This document shows, piece after piece, positions 24,614-32,915 of a stretch of 43,005 nucleotides of DNA (position 1 is its first letter; each line of letters opens with the position of its first letter). The DNA lies in contig CAJANL010000142.1 of the NCBI GenBank assembly GCA_903941105.1, forward strand, positions 1 through 43,005, in the 5' to 3' direction. The translations under genes were made by a program, and so were the position numbers. This DNA comes from an uncultured Rhodospirillaceae bacterium (lineage in GTDB: Bacteria > Pseudomonadota > Alphaproteobacteria > Rhodospirillales > Magnetospirillaceae). The notes under the pieces are model-generated. The model was not told where the DNA came from and did not search any database. It was given only the letters and a program-made list of their open reading frames with translations.

Positions 24614-26209
24614 CTAGGGCCGTTTGGCCTTCTGGGTCTGCATGAAGAAGCGGTCCACCGCGCGACCGATGGATTTGGCCAGCTTGACCCGGTAGTGCGG
24701 CTGGCGCAGGTCGCGTTCCTCCTGCTCGTTGGACAGATAGCCCATCTCCACCAGCACCGCCGGGACATCGGGCGCCTTCAGCACGGCGAAGCCGGCGAAG
24801 CGGTGGGTGTTGCCCAGCAGCGGCTGATCGCGGCCGACTTCATCGACGATGTCGCTGGCGAATACCGCCGAGCGGTTCATGGTCTCGCGCTGAGCCAGAT
24901 CGATGAGGATATTGGCCACATCGGCGGTCTCGTGGCTGAGGTCGATGCCGGCGATGAGGTCGGCCTTGTTTTCCTTTTCCGCCAGCGTCTGCGCCTCGCC
25001 GTCCGAGGCGTTCTGCGACAGGGTATAGACCGACAGGCCGCGGATCGACGGATTCTGCACCGCGTCGGCGTGCAGCGAGACGAACAGCTCGGCGTTGTAT
25101 TGGCGGGCGATGGCGATGCGGTCGCGCAGGCGGATGAACACGTCGCGGTCGCGGGTGAGATGGACGCGATAGCGGCCGTTCTTCTCCAGCGCTTCCTTGA
25201 GTTCGCGCGCCACCGCCAGGGTGATGTTCTTCTCGTAGATGCCCGACACCCCGATGGCGCCGGGGTCGACACCACCATGGCCGGGATCGATGACGATCAC
25301 CGGCGGACCGTCGTTGCGCCTGCGCTCGGGTTCGGCCATGGCCACCGGCGGCGGCGCCGGCAGACTGACCGGGGTCACCACCGGCGGCTGCGCCGGCTCG
25401 ACCACGGCCGCGACCGGCCGCTCCACGATCGGGCGTTCCGGCGGCGGCGGCATGGGCGCGCTGAGCATGGTCGAACCGCCCACCATGCGGCTTTCCATGG
25501 GCCGGGCCGGCGGCGGAGCCACGGCGGCAACCACGGGAGGGGCGGGAGGAGGAGCCACCGCCACCGGTGCCGGGGGGTGTGCGTTGGGACTCACCACCAC
25601 GATACCCCGGGCGGGCGCGGATGCGGGCGGCGGCACGGGCGGGAACAGGGGCGGGGATACGGACGCCGGGGCTGGTGCCGCGACCTCGGGAGCGGGTCGC
25701 GGTTCGGGCCGGACTTCGGGGCGAGCCGCCGCCACCGTCGTCTTCGGCGGCGATGCGACCCTTGGGGCGGGCTGTGCGGTGGCGAGGAAGGCGTCGCGCG
25801 TCACGTCCTTGAGGTCGACGACGAAGCGCCATCCCAGACCGTCGCGCGGCGGGATGATGAAGGCCTGCTTCACCGCCGCCGGCTGCTTGAGCTCCAGCAC
25901 CAGTCGGCCGGTCTCGCCCGACACGCCGCGCACCGAGCCCCACGGCTTCTTCAAGAGGGACTCCGGCGACCAGTCGAGAGTGGGAGATTCCACCACCACC
26001 CGATAGGGATCGGCCAGGGTGACCACCTTGAAGTCCATGGATTCGGAGATGTCCATGACGAAGCGGGTAACCCCTTCCTCATGGATGCCCAGCCGCATGC
26101 CGCCGATAGCGGTACGGGCGACGGCCGGCGCGGCGGCCGTCACAAGGACAGCCAGCGCAAGCGCCACCACGGGCAGGAAGGCAACGATCCGTCTTACCAT
26201 GGGCCCCAT
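24614..26209 (-). CDS. amiC: N-acetylmuramoyl-L-alanine amidase with AMIN domain
   Basis: A 531-aa periplasmic amidase cleaving the peptide from peptidoglycan during cell separation. Start MGPMVRRIVAF is chosen for its signal peptide (cleavage near APAVA); ATG 26200 is an equally possible start, and a GTG at 26242 also opens the frame. An AMIN targeting domain (about 35-145) is followed by a long Pro/Ala linker (about 150-300). The Amidase_3 domain carries zinc ligands in DPGHGG, Glu in IYEKNITLA, His in SLHADA, and catalytic Glu in VEMGYLSN. AmiC family members are normally activated by EnvC/NlpD-like proteins; none is seen here. Confidence 0.93.
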   Translation of the reverse strand: MGPMVRRIVAFLPVVALALAVLVTAAAPAVARTAIGGMRLGIHEEGVTRFVMDISESMDFKVVTLADPYRVVVESPTLDWSPESLLKKPWGSVRGVSGETGRLVLELKQPAAVKQAFIIPPRDGLGWRFVVDLKDVTRDAFLATAQPAPRVASPPKTTVAAARPEVRPEPRPAPEVAAPAPASVSPPLFPPVPPPASAPARGIVVVSPNAHPPAPVAVAPPPAPPVVAAVAPPPARPMESRMVGGSTMLSAPMPPPPERPIVERPVAAVVEPAQPPVVTPVSLPAPPPVAMAEPERRRNDGPPVIVIDPGHGGVDPGAIGVSGIYEKNITLAVARELKEALEKNGRYRVHLTRDRDVFIRLRDRIAIARQYNAELFVSLHADAVQNPSIRGLSVYTLSQNASDGEAQTLAEKENKADLIAGIDLSHETADVANILIDLAQRETMNRSAVFASDIVDEVGRDQPLLGNTHRFAGFAVLKAPDVPAVLVEMGYLSNEQEERDLRQPHYRVKLAKSIGRAVDRFFMQTQKAKRP

Positions 26210-26364
26210 ATTCGCCGATTCGCCTTGACCAAGAGTTAACACCTATAGCGCAGGCGGCTTCTCAACCTCAATTCAAAAGGCATTGATTCGGCAGACTCTT
26301 CCGGCTACCCCCTCCGGGGAGGGTTGCTGTCGCACATCTCATCCTTCCGCGTGCAACAAGATCA

Positions 26365-26393
26365 TTGTCGAAACTTTCGGCTAAGGCTATTTT
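26365..26393 (+). promoter_or_regulatory. Candidate rne promoter
   Basis: TTGTCG (26365-26370), 17-bp spacer, TATTTT (26388-26393). This would give a leader of about 225 nt. Long leaders fit the known autoregulation of RNase E in other bacteria, but this is a motif match only. Confidence 0.35.
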
Positions 26394-26626
26394 GACCGTC
26401 CATAGGCTTGCCGCCCGAACGTCCGCAGTGGACGAAGGCTGGGCAGCCATGACTTGAAGATTTCGAAGCCGGGCGTGATGCCCGCCCTAAGAGGTTCCCG
26501 CCATGTCCGTGCTGCAAAGCATCAGGTTCGAGGGATCGCCCGGAGGCGCCGCCGGCTTCGCTGTGTCAATTCGTCGCCCGCATGCCAGAGCTGCGTCGTG
26601 GGCGGCGCCACGGAGATATGGACTTA
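26394..26626 (+). promoter_or_regulatory. Long untranslated leader upstream of rne
   Basis: The region between the amidase gene start and rne (about 420 bp in all) has no convincing gene. A short hairpin GGGC-GTGAT-GCCC lies near 26473-26485, within a Gly/Arg-coding-looking open frame that is probably fortuitous. GGAG (26612-26615) is the ribosome site for the ATG at 26627. Confidence 0.4.
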
Positions 26627-29323
26627 ATGGTCAAACGTATGTTGATCGATGCCACCCACCCGGAGGAGACTCGGGTGGTGGTGGTCAGTGGGACGCGTCT
26701 GGAAGAACTTGACGTAGAGACCAGCACCAAGAAGCAACTCAAGGGCAACATCTATCTGGCCAAGGTGGTTCGCGTGGAGCCCTCGCTCCAGGCTGCCTTC
26801 GTCGAGTACGGCGGCAATCGCCATGGCTTCCTTGCCTTCAGCGAGATCCACCCCGACTACTTCCAGATTCCGGTGGCCGACCGCCAGGCATTGCTGGCCG
26901 CCCAACGCGCCGAGGTGATGCGCGAGGCCGGCGGCGAGCACTCCGATATGGAGCGCTCGGAAGCCGAGGGTGAAGGCCACCTCGCCGCCGAGGCGGTGGC
27001 CGAGGTCACCGATGATGGCTCGGTCGAGGACGCTCCCGCCGAAAAGCCCGAGGGCGAGCAGCATCATCCCCGCCAGCATGTGGAGATGGTGGGCGGTGAC
27101 GACCCCTCCGACCAGGAGATGGAGCGCCGCCGCGCCCGTATCCTGCGCAACTACAAGATCCAGGAAGTGATCAAGCGCCGCCAGATCATGCTGGTGCAGG
27201 TCGTCAAGGAGGAGCGCGGCAACAAGGGTGCCGCCCTCACCACCTACCTGTCGCTGGCTGGCCGCTACTGCGTGCTGATGCCCAACACCGCCCGGGGCGG
27301 CGGAGTGTCGCGCAAGATCGTCAGCGCCACCGACCGCCGTCGCCTCAAGTCCATCGCCAACGAGATGGAGATTCCCGACGGCATGGCGGTGATCATCCGC
27401 ACCGCCGGCTCCGAACGCTCCAAGGCCGAGATCCGCCGCGACTACGAATACCTGCTGCGCATGTGGGACAGCGTCCGCGAGCTGACACTGAAATCCACCG
27501 CCGCCGCCCTGGTCTACGAAGAGGCCAGCCTGATCAAGCGCTCGATCCGCGACCTCTACTCGCGCGACATCGACGAAATCCAGGTGGAAGGCGAGGAAGG
27601 CTACCGCCTGGCCAAGGACTACATGCGCATGCTGACCCCCAGCCATGCCAAGAAGGTCCAGCCCTACCGCGACGTGGTGCCCATGTTCCACCGCTATCAA
27701 GTGGAAACCCAGTTGGACGCCATGCACAGCCCGGTGGTGCAACTGCGCTCGGGCGGCTACATCGTCATCAACCAGACCGAGGCGCTGGTCGCCATCGACG
27801 TCAACTCGGGCCGCGCCACCAAGGAGCGCCACATCGAGGAGACGGCGCTGAAGACCAACGCCGAGGCGGCCGAGGAGGTCGCCCGCCAGTTGCGCCTGCG
27901 CGATCTGGCCGGCCTGATCGTCATCGACTTCATCGACATGGAGGAGAGCCGCAACAACCACGCGGTCGAACGGCGCCTCAAGGATGCCCTGAAGAACGAC
28001 CGCGCCCGCATCCAGGTGGGCAAGATCAGCGCCTTCGGCCTGCTGGAACTGTCGCGCCAGCGGCTGCGCCCCAGCCTGCAGGAGACCGCGTTCAACCCCT
28101 GCCCGCATTGCGCCGGCACCGGTCTCAGCCGATCGGTCGAATCGGCCGCCATGCATGTGCTGCGCGCCATCGAGGAAGAGGGCATCCGGCGGCGTTCGTC
28201 GGAGGTGCTGGTCACCGTGCCGACCCCCATCGCCCTCTACATCCTCAACCAGAAGCGCGAGGCGCTGGCCGCCATGGAGACGCGCTACGGCATGACCGTG
28301 CTACTGGCCGGCGACGACACCCTGATCGCCCCTGCCCACCGCATGGACCGGGTCAAGGCTGAATTCCGCGACGACCTGCCGCTCCGCGCCCCCGCCATCA
28401 CCGTCGAAAACGCTCCCCCCGAGCCCGAGGAAGACGAGGTCGAGGTCGAGGTCAAGGACGAGGAAGATGACGCCGAAGCCGAGGAGCGGGCCGCTCCCGC
28501 CCGCCCCGCTGCCGCGCGCCCCGACCGCGAGGCCGAGCGTGGCGGCGACGAGGACGGCCGCAAGCGCCGTCGCCGCCGCAAGCGCAAGCGTTCCGGCGAG
28601 GAACTGCCCACCCAGGGCGAGGCTGCCGGTGTCGTAGCTTCCGCCGCAGGCGCCACGCCCGCCGAAGGTGAAGACGACGGCGACGACGACGAAGATTCCG
28701 AGGAAAACCGCGAGGCGGTGGCCAATGGCGAAGAACCGCGCAAGCGGCGTCGTGGTCGTCGCGGCGGTCGCCGTCGGCGTCGTGGCCGTGACGGACAGCC
28801 CGGCGAGGGTGGCCTCGAAGGCGGTGAGCCTGCGGCCGAGGCCGCTGCCGAACCGGTTGGCGAACCGGCCGATGCTCCGGTCGAAACGGCCGGCGAGCCG
28901 GCACCTGAGGACAAGCCCAAGCGCAAGCGGGCACCGCGCAAGAAGGCCGAGGTTGCCGTCGATGCGGTGGCCGTCGACGTAACGGCGGACGAGCCGGCAG
29001 CCACGGCCGACGACAAGCCCAAGCGCAAGCGGGCGCCGCGCAAGAAGGCGGAAGCTGCGGCTGCCGAACCTGCGGCGGAACAGCAGCCCGTCGCCGCCGA
29101 GGACGCTCCTGCCGTCACAATCGAAGAGCCGGCCACAATCGAAGAGCCGGCGGCCGTGATCGAGACGGTGGCGGAAGCTCCCGCCCCTGCCCCGGCTCAG
29201 GAAACGTCCGCTCCGGAGGGTCCCGTCCCGGCGCCCGCCGCCGCAGCGGTGATCAAGGATGCCCCACCTCCGGTTCCCGCCGGCCCGCCCAAGCGCGGCT
29301 GGTGGAACCGCTTGATGTCCTGA
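26627..29323 (+). CDS. rne: Ribonuclease E
   Basis: An 898-aa endoribonuclease that organises the RNA degradosome. The start MVKRMLIDATHPEETRVVVV is the conserved N-terminus; ATG 26618 and 26582 lie in frame upstream. The S1 domain (about 38-220) is interrupted by an acidic insertion of about 85 residues (93-177), as in other Alphaproteobacteria. Sensor and DNase-I-like motifs include AIDVNSGRATKERHIEETALKTN and IVIDFIDMEE with the metal-binding Asp residues. The Zn-link is CPHCAGTG. The C-terminal 290 residues are low-complexity, with Arg-rich blocks (RKRRRRRKRKR, RKRRRGRRGGRRRRRGR) and two copies of DKPKRKRAPRKKAE, likely RNA-binding. A strong terminator follows. Confidence 0.96.
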   Translation: MVKRMLIDATHPEETRVVVVSGTRLEELDVETSTKKQLKGNIYLAKVVRVEPSLQAAFVEYGGNRHGFLAFSEIHPDYFQIPVADRQALLAAQRAEVMREAGGEHSDMERSEAEGEGHLAAEAVAEVTDDGSVEDAPAEKPEGEQHHPRQHVEMVGGDDPSDQEMERRRARILRNYKIQEVIKRRQIMLVQVVKEERGNKGAALTTYLSLAGRYCVLMPNTARGGGVSRKIVSATDRRRLKSIANEMEIPDGMAVIIRTAGSERSKAEIRRDYEYLLRMWDSVRELTLKSTAAALVYEEASLIKRSIRDLYSRDIDEIQVEGEEGYRLAKDYMRMLTPSHAKKVQPYRDVVPMFHRYQVETQLDAMHSPVVQLRSGGYIVINQTEALVAIDVNSGRATKERHIEETALKTNAEAAEEVARQLRLRDLAGLIVIDFIDMEESRNNHAVERRLKDALKNDRARIQVGKISAFGLLELSRQRLRPSLQETAFNPCPHCAGTGLSRSVESAAMHVLRAIEEEGIRRRSSEVLVTVPTPIALYILNQKREALAAMETRYGMTVLLAGDDTLIAPAHRMDRVKAEFRDDLPLRAPAITVENAPPEPEEDEVEVEVKDEEDDAEAEERAAPARPAAARPDREAERGGDEDGRKRRRRRKRKRSGEELPTQGEAAGVVASAAGATPAEGEDDGDDDEDSEENREAVANGEEPRKRRRGRRGGRRRRRGRDGQPGEGGLEGGEPAAEAAAEPVGEPADAPVETAGEPAPEDKPKRKRAPRKKAEVAVDAVAVDVTADEPAATADDKPKRKRAPRKKAEAAAAEPAAEQQPVAAEDAPAVTIEEPATIEEPAAVIETVAEAPAPAPAQETSAPEGPVPAPAAAAVIKDAPPPVPAGPPKRGWWNRLMS
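28911..29053 (+). repeat. Duplicated KPKRKRAPRKKAE-coding segment in rne
   Basis: About 40 bp at 28911-28951 (GACAAGCCCAAGCGCAAGCG onward) recurs nearly identically at 29011-29053. A smaller 18-bp duplication coding for TIEEPA follows near 29120-29155. The duplications lie in the disordered tail. Confidence 0.8.
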
Positions 29324-29337
29324 GGTGCTTCAAACAA

Positions 29338-29367
29338 CCCCTCCCCCTGCCGGGGGAGGGGTTTTTT
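29338..29367 (+). terminator. Intrinsic terminator of rne
   Basis: A perfect 10-bp stem (CCCCTCCCCC at 29338-29347, GGGGGAGGGG at 29352-29361), TGCC loop and six T residues, 15 bp after the rne stop. Confidence 0.95.
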
Positions 29368-29409
29368 CTGACTTCACGGTTGCCCCTGTTGCAGCCGGGC
29401 CGGCAGTCC

Positions 29410-29550
29410 TTAAAGCGTGATGCCCAAAATGTGCATCACGCTTTAACCTTTATGATATCACCCGCGCCGGGCGGGCGCTTCCGCGCCCTTGGCCACTCAC
29501 TCAATGCTCGCAAGAATACCGCGCTTCATATTTCAGGCGCGGTGCTCTAG
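29410..29550 (+). repeat. Family B repeat, copy 2
   Basis: A 141-bp structured element standing alone, without an attached A copy. A perfect 14-bp stem TTAAAGCGTGATGC (29410-29423) pairs with 29433-29446. A CCCGC-GCCGG-GCGGG hairpin follows. The last stem is ACCGCGC (29518-29524) with GCGCGGT (29537-29543), and the element ends GGTGCTCTAG. It lies between the rne terminator and the carbonic anhydrase gene. Confidence 0.85.
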
Positions 29551-29580
29551 TGTTGCGTCTACCAACTGTCCGAGGGTGCC

Positions 29581-30366
29581 ATGCAGCGACGCCAGCTTCT
29601 TCGCCACTTCATTGCCGGTGCCGCCTGCGCCTGCCCGGCTTGCGGCACCTTCTTCAAGTCCGCCGCCGCGACGGCCTCGGAAGCGGCCCATCCTCACTGG
29701 GCCTATGAGGGCCATGGCGGCCCGGCGGAGTGGAGCAAGCTGGCGCCCGAATATGCCGCCTGCGGCATGGGCAAGGAGCAATCGCCCATCGACCTGGCCA
29801 AGGGCATTCCCGCCATGATGAGCGATCCGGCGGTAAGCTGGCAGGCCGGCGCCCTGGAGGTGGTCAACAACGGCCACACCATTCAGGTGAACTGCCCCAA
29901 GGGCAGCACGCTGTCCCTGGACGGCCACAGCTACGAGCTGCTGCAGTACCATTTCCACCATCCCAGCGAACACACCATCGCCGGCATCAGCTTCGAGATG
30001 GAGGTCCACTTCGTCCACCGGCACGCCGAGGGTGGCCTGGCGGTGCTGGGGGTGATGATCAAGGCTGGCGAGCCCAATCCGGCCATGGAGACCATCTGGC
30101 GAACGATGCCTGCCCTGGGCGGCGAGACCGCCAAATCCGAGACCGCCCTCCATCCCGGCGCCATGCTGCCCAAGGACAGCACGACCTATCGCTATGCCGG
30201 CTCGCTGACGACGCCGCCGTGCAGCGAAGTGGTATCCTGGGTGGTCTACCGCCAGCCCATCACCGCCTCGCCGGAGCAGATTGCGCGTTTCGCCAAGCTG
30301 TTTCCCAACAACGCCCGGCCGATGCAGCACCTCAATCGGCGCAAGCTGCTACTCGATGTTCTGTAG
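29581..30366 (+). CDS. Alpha-class carbonic anhydrase
   Basis: A 261-aa exported zinc enzyme interconverting carbon dioxide and bicarbonate. The N-terminus (QRRQLLRHFIAGAACACPAC) is an export signal, possibly Tat-type. Alpha-CA hallmarks are EQSPIDL, zinc ligands His124 and His126 (QYHFHHPSEH) and His143 (EVHFVH), the TTPPCSE loop, and Cys61/Cys214 placed for the conserved disulfide. All catalytic elements are intact. It is followed after 13 bp by a SPOR lipoprotein gene, probably cotranscribed. Confidence 0.95.
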   Translation: MQRRQLLRHFIAGAACACPACGTFFKSAAATASEAAHPHWAYEGHGGPAEWSKLAPEYAACGMGKEQSPIDLAKGIPAMMSDPAVSWQAGALEVVNNGHTIQVNCPKGSTLSLDGHSYELLQYHFHHPSEHTIAGISFEMEVHFVHRHAEGGLAVLGVMIKAGEPNPAMETIWRTMPALGGETAKSETALHPGAMLPKDSTTYRYAGSLTTPPCSEVVSWVVYRQPITASPEQIARFAKLFPNNARPMQHLNRRKLLLDVL

Positions 30367-30379
30367 GGAAGCAGCCCAC

Positions 30380-31207
30380 ATGACCATCCCCTCCCTTCCC
30401 GGCCTCCGCGCCATTGCTCTCACGCTGGGGCTTGCCGCCTGCGCGTCGGCGGAGCCCGCGCCTTCTGCCCCACCGCCGCCGGTGGTGAAGGTTCCCGGCG
30501 GCCTGTGGATGGTGACGGATATCTTCGAGTCGGGCCGTGGGGCGAAGGACCCCGGCTTGGCGGCGCTGATCGGCCAGCAGGTCCGCCTCGATGTCACCGA
30601 AGCCGGCGATGTTCTCGGCCGCACCTGCGCCAAGCCGGCCTATCGCCAAACCGAGGTCAGCGAGGCGGCGTTCCTGGGCGCGGTCACCCGCGCCCGCGAA
30701 TTCCCGCAGCTGCGCCGGCCGGTGATAACCACCGAGGTCAGCTGCGGCGGCGAACCGTTCGGCACCTATGCCCAGTGGCGAGACGGCAGCCTTATGGTCC
30801 GCTCCGGGCCCCTGCTGGTTCGCCTCGAACGCGCCGGGTCTGCCGTGGTGCCGGCCAGGATGGCGGCCATACCGCCGGAGGCGTCACCGCCACAGCACAC
30901 CCCCGCCCCCAGGATCATACCGGCGCCCGCCGCCTTGCCGGCGGCGCCCGCGACCTCGGTAGCGAAGGAACTGGTCTACCTTGCTTCCTATCACGACGAG
31001 AAGCAGGCCCTGCGAGGTTGGGCGTCACTCACGGCCACATCGCCGACGCTGGCCGGGTTGAAGCCCGAGACGAGACCGGTGGATCTTAAGGCGAAGGGGA
31101 AGTTCATCCGCCTGTTCGCCGTAGCCCATGGCAGGGATCAGGCGCGCAAACTGTGCGCCGAAATCAAGGCCCAGTCGCCAGACTGCGGAGCCGCCGGGCG
31201 AGAGTGA
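30380..31207 (+). CDS. Lipoprotein with C-terminal SPOR-like domain
   Basis: A 275-aa protein starting at ATG 30380, 13 bp after the carbonic anhydrase stop. The signal ends in a lipobox (LAAC, Cys21). An N-terminal region (about 38-155) with GLWMVTDIFESG, DVLGRTCAKP and TTEVSCGGEPFGTYAQW is not assigned. A Pro/Ala linker leads to a SPOR-like domain (about 195-272): LVYLASYHDEKQALRGWASL, FIRLFAVAHGRDQARKLCAEIKAQSPDC. SPOR domains bind denuded peptidoglycan at division sites. Its stop lies close to or within the edge of a family B repeat. Confidence 0.8.
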   Translation: MTIPSLPGLRAIALTLGLAACASAEPAPSAPPPPVVKVPGGLWMVTDIFESGRGAKDPGLAALIGQQVRLDVTEAGDVLGRTCAKPAYRQTEVSEAAFLGAVTRAREFPQLRRPVITTEVSCGGEPFGTYAQWRDGSLMVRSGPLLVRLERAGSAVVPARMAAIPPEASPPQHTPAPRIIPAPAALPAAPATSVAKELVYLASYHDEKQALRGWASLTATSPTLAGLKPETRPVDLKAKGKFIRLFAVAHGRDQARKLCAEIKAQSPDCGAAGRE

Positions 31208-31289
31208 CAAGAGCGCGGAGGCACCCGCCCGGCGAGGGCGAAATCATAAAGGTTAAAGCGTGATGCACATTTAGGGCATCACGCTTTAG
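31208..31289 (-). repeat. Family B repeat, copy 3
   Basis: Inverted relative to the other B copies. The stem TTAAAGCGTGATGC (31253-31266) pairs with GCATCACGCTTTA (31276-31288). To the left, the CCGCCCGGCGAGGGCGAAATCATAAAGG block matches copies 1 and 2. The distal third hairpin is missing or overlaps the upstream gene end. The right end is fused to family A copy 3. Confidence 0.75.
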
Positions 31290-31463
31290 GGTGCGGAAAA
31301 ACTCTTCCCGCCGCCCTTCATCTCGTCACCCCCGCGAAGGCGGGGGGGGTCCATGTTGGGGCAAGGACCGGCATTTGCCCCCATATGCTGTGCTGCCGGA
31401 CGCATGGATTCCCGCCTTCGCGGGACTGACTAAAGGAAAGTCGAGCTTTTCCGCACCCTGTTA
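31288..31463 (+). repeat. Family A repeat, copy 3
   Basis: About 176 bp, same orientation as copy 2. The left terminal repeat has lost its TAAC and begins AGGGTGCGGAAAAAC directly at the end of the family B hairpin. The right end is complete (TTTTCCGCACCCTGTTA). The G-run after GCGAAGGC is longer than in the other copies. Confidence 0.85.
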
Positions 31464-31596
31464 GAAGCCCGGCGCGGTCCGGGCCTCAGACCATTTCTCT
31501 CTGATCGCAACCGATCGGAGAGAACCTCAGGCGCCGGGCGGGATTCTCTGAATCCCTTGGCTGCCCCGCGACGAGGCGGGCGGCCGCCCCTGAACC
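31464..31596. other. Intergenic sequence with an 11-bp hairpin
   Basis: CTCTCTGATCG (31497-31507) pairs with CGATCGGAGAG (31512-31522) with one mismatch and a CAAC loop. GC-rich GCCCGGCGCGG/CGCCGGGCGGG segments flank it. No gene. With copies B3 and A3 this completes the 389-bp gap between the SPOR lipoprotein and the next gene. Confidence 0.6.
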
Positions 31597-32022
31597 TCAG
31601 TACATGTAATTGAGGACGCTGCCGGGCTTGACGGTGACCGGCGAGGTGGTGCGCATGTTCGACTCATAGGTGCCGATGCCGCGCATGACGTCGGTGAGAA
31701 ACACCTCATGATCGCTGCCGGCGTTGGCCTCCTCGGCCTCGTCCACCTTAAAGCCAAAGGCTCCCCGTGAAATCAGCGGGGTGAAATGGCCGCCATGTTC
31801 TTCCTTGCGCCGCCGTCCGCCACCGCTCTCGGATTGCGACTGGTCATTGTAGTGAAGGATCGATTCCTCGTTCACGCCAATGTTGGGCGCGAAGCTCAGA
31901 TCCTCAACCCGATGCTGGGTCACCGACGCGACATTGCGGCCACCGGTGCCGACGCGGCTTGATGCCGCCGCGGCTACGCCGGTCGTCGCTGACGCCGTGA
32001 TCTTGTTGGTGCCCAGTGCCAT
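31597..32022 (-). CDS. Hypothetical protein
   Basis: A 141-aa protein. The Thr/Ala/Ser-rich N-terminus, without hydrophobic helix (GTNKITASATTGVAAAASS), is followed by a charged middle (SQSESGGGRRRKEEHGG) and a better-ordered C-terminus (DHEVFLTDVMRGIGTYESNM, SPVTVKPGSVLNYMY). AGGATT upstream is a weak ribosome site. I do not recognise the family. The composition resembles small structural or secreted components, but that is not evidence of function. Confidence 0.6.
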   Translation of the reverse strand: MALGTNKITASATTGVAAAASSRVGTGGRNVASVTQHRVEDLSFAPNIGVNEESILHYNDQSQSESGGGRRRKEEHGGHFTPLISRGAFGFKVDEAEEANAGSDHEVFLTDVMRGIGTYESNMRTTSPVTVKPGSVLNYMY

Positions 32023-32219
32023 AGCTAGATTAATCCTACACTAACCCAACTCAAGCCTACACCAGGCAGCGATGGAATCCCAGCGGAATCATCGGATTTA
32101 TCGCCACTCGGTACAACCAGGCATGTTGGCGGAGCCGCCCGGCAAGTCACGACCAAAGTCGAGCCTCGGCCTCTGGAAAGTCGTTGCGGCGCACACCAGA
32201 GCATTTGGGGCGGAAAAGG

Positions 32220-32546
32220 CTAGAATCCCAGACCTTTTTTCAGGCGCGCCAGCAACCCCGGCTTGGGCGCCGGCGCCTTCTTCCTGACGGAGGCCTTTGC
32301 CGGCGCGGCCCCGGCCGCCTTGACTCCCGCCGGTTTGCAGTTGGGATTGGTGTAGGAGTAGAACACCTTGAAGTCACCGTCGGCACTGACACCGTAATAG
32401 GCCACCTTCTTCAGGGTCTGGTCACGGGCGCAGCGTCGCTTGGCATCGGCCTCGGCCTGATCCTTGGTGGTGATGTCGCTGGAATAGTCGAGCTTGCCTT
32501 CCTTCAGCGGCTGACCGTCCTTGCAGCTATAGATTTCCGTGGTCAT
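32220..32546 (-). CDS. Hypothetical protein with basic C-terminus
   Basis: A 108-aa cytoplasmic-looking protein. Residues 1-70 (MTTEIYSCKDGQPLKEGKLDYSS onward, with AEADAKRRCARD and FYSYTNPNCKP) form a compact Cys-containing part. Residues 75-108 are Ala/Pro/Lys-rich (KASVRKKAPAPKPGLLARLKKGLGF). No family is recognised. The upstream gap 32023-32219 shows no other gene. Confidence 0.55.
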   Translation of the reverse strand: MTTEIYSCKDGQPLKEGKLDYSSDITTKDQAEADAKRRCARDQTLKKVAYYGVSADGDFKVFYSYTNPNCKPAGVKAAGAAPAKASVRKKAPAPKPGLLARLKKGLGF

Positions 32547-32598
32547 CCTGGGGCGCCTGCGGGGTTTCGTTACCTTGGGGTTCCGTTAACGATTGCCA

Positions 32599-32607
32599 TG
32601 CTATACT
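32599..32607 (+). promoter_or_regulatory. Candidate extended -10 promoter of the FliN-like gene
   Basis: TGCTATACT (extended -10, TGnTATAnT), 33 bp before the GTG start. No clear -35. Confidence 0.35.
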
Positions 32608-32639
32608 GACTGATCGGGTTCTTGGAAGCGGGAGGTTCG

Positions 32640-32915
32640 GTGGGCAAGAACGACATGGCCGGCAGCGGCAGTGGAACCCCCGAGGCGGTCTACGACGTTT
32701 CGGTGGAAGTCTATGCGGTGCTCGGCACCGCCAACCTCCCCATCGCCCAGTTGCTCAAGCTGGGCCGCGGCGCCGTGGTGGAACTGGACCGGCGGGTCAA
32801 CGATCCTGTCGACCTCTACGTCAACCGCAAGCGCATCGCCACCGCCGAAGTGGTGGTGGTCGAGGACCATCTCGCCGTCACCATCACCGAAGTGCTGAAG
32901 CGCGCCGCAGATTAA
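32640..32915 (+). CDS. FliN/SpoA-domain flagellar motor switch protein
   Basis: A 91-aa protein if it starts at GTG 32640, four bases after GGAGG; ATG 32655 and TTG 32622 are alternatives. The SpoA fold is clear: DVSVEVYAVLGTANLPIAQLLKLGRGAVVELDRRVNDPVDLYVNRKRIATAEVVVVEDHLAVTITEV. It matches FliN, which caps the C-ring of the flagellar switch. No other flagellar gene is in the window, so this is a stand-alone copy. It may be the sole fliN or a paralogue. Its TAA overlaps the stop of the convergent PfkB kinase gene. Confidence 0.85.
   Translation: MGKNDMAGSGSGTPEAVYDVSVEVYAVLGTANLPIAQLLKLGRGAVVELDRRVNDPVDLYVNRKRIATAEVVVVEDHLAVTITEVLKRAAD

Noticed and set aside
22420-24645. A 741-codon plus-strand open frame opposite PBP1A
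   Set aside because: No domain is recognisable and PBP1A motifs on the other strand are unambiguous.
26503-26712. A small open frame upstream of and overlapping the rne start
   Set aside because: Its product is Gly/Arg/Pro low-complexity and it overlaps the conserved RNase E N-terminus in another frame.
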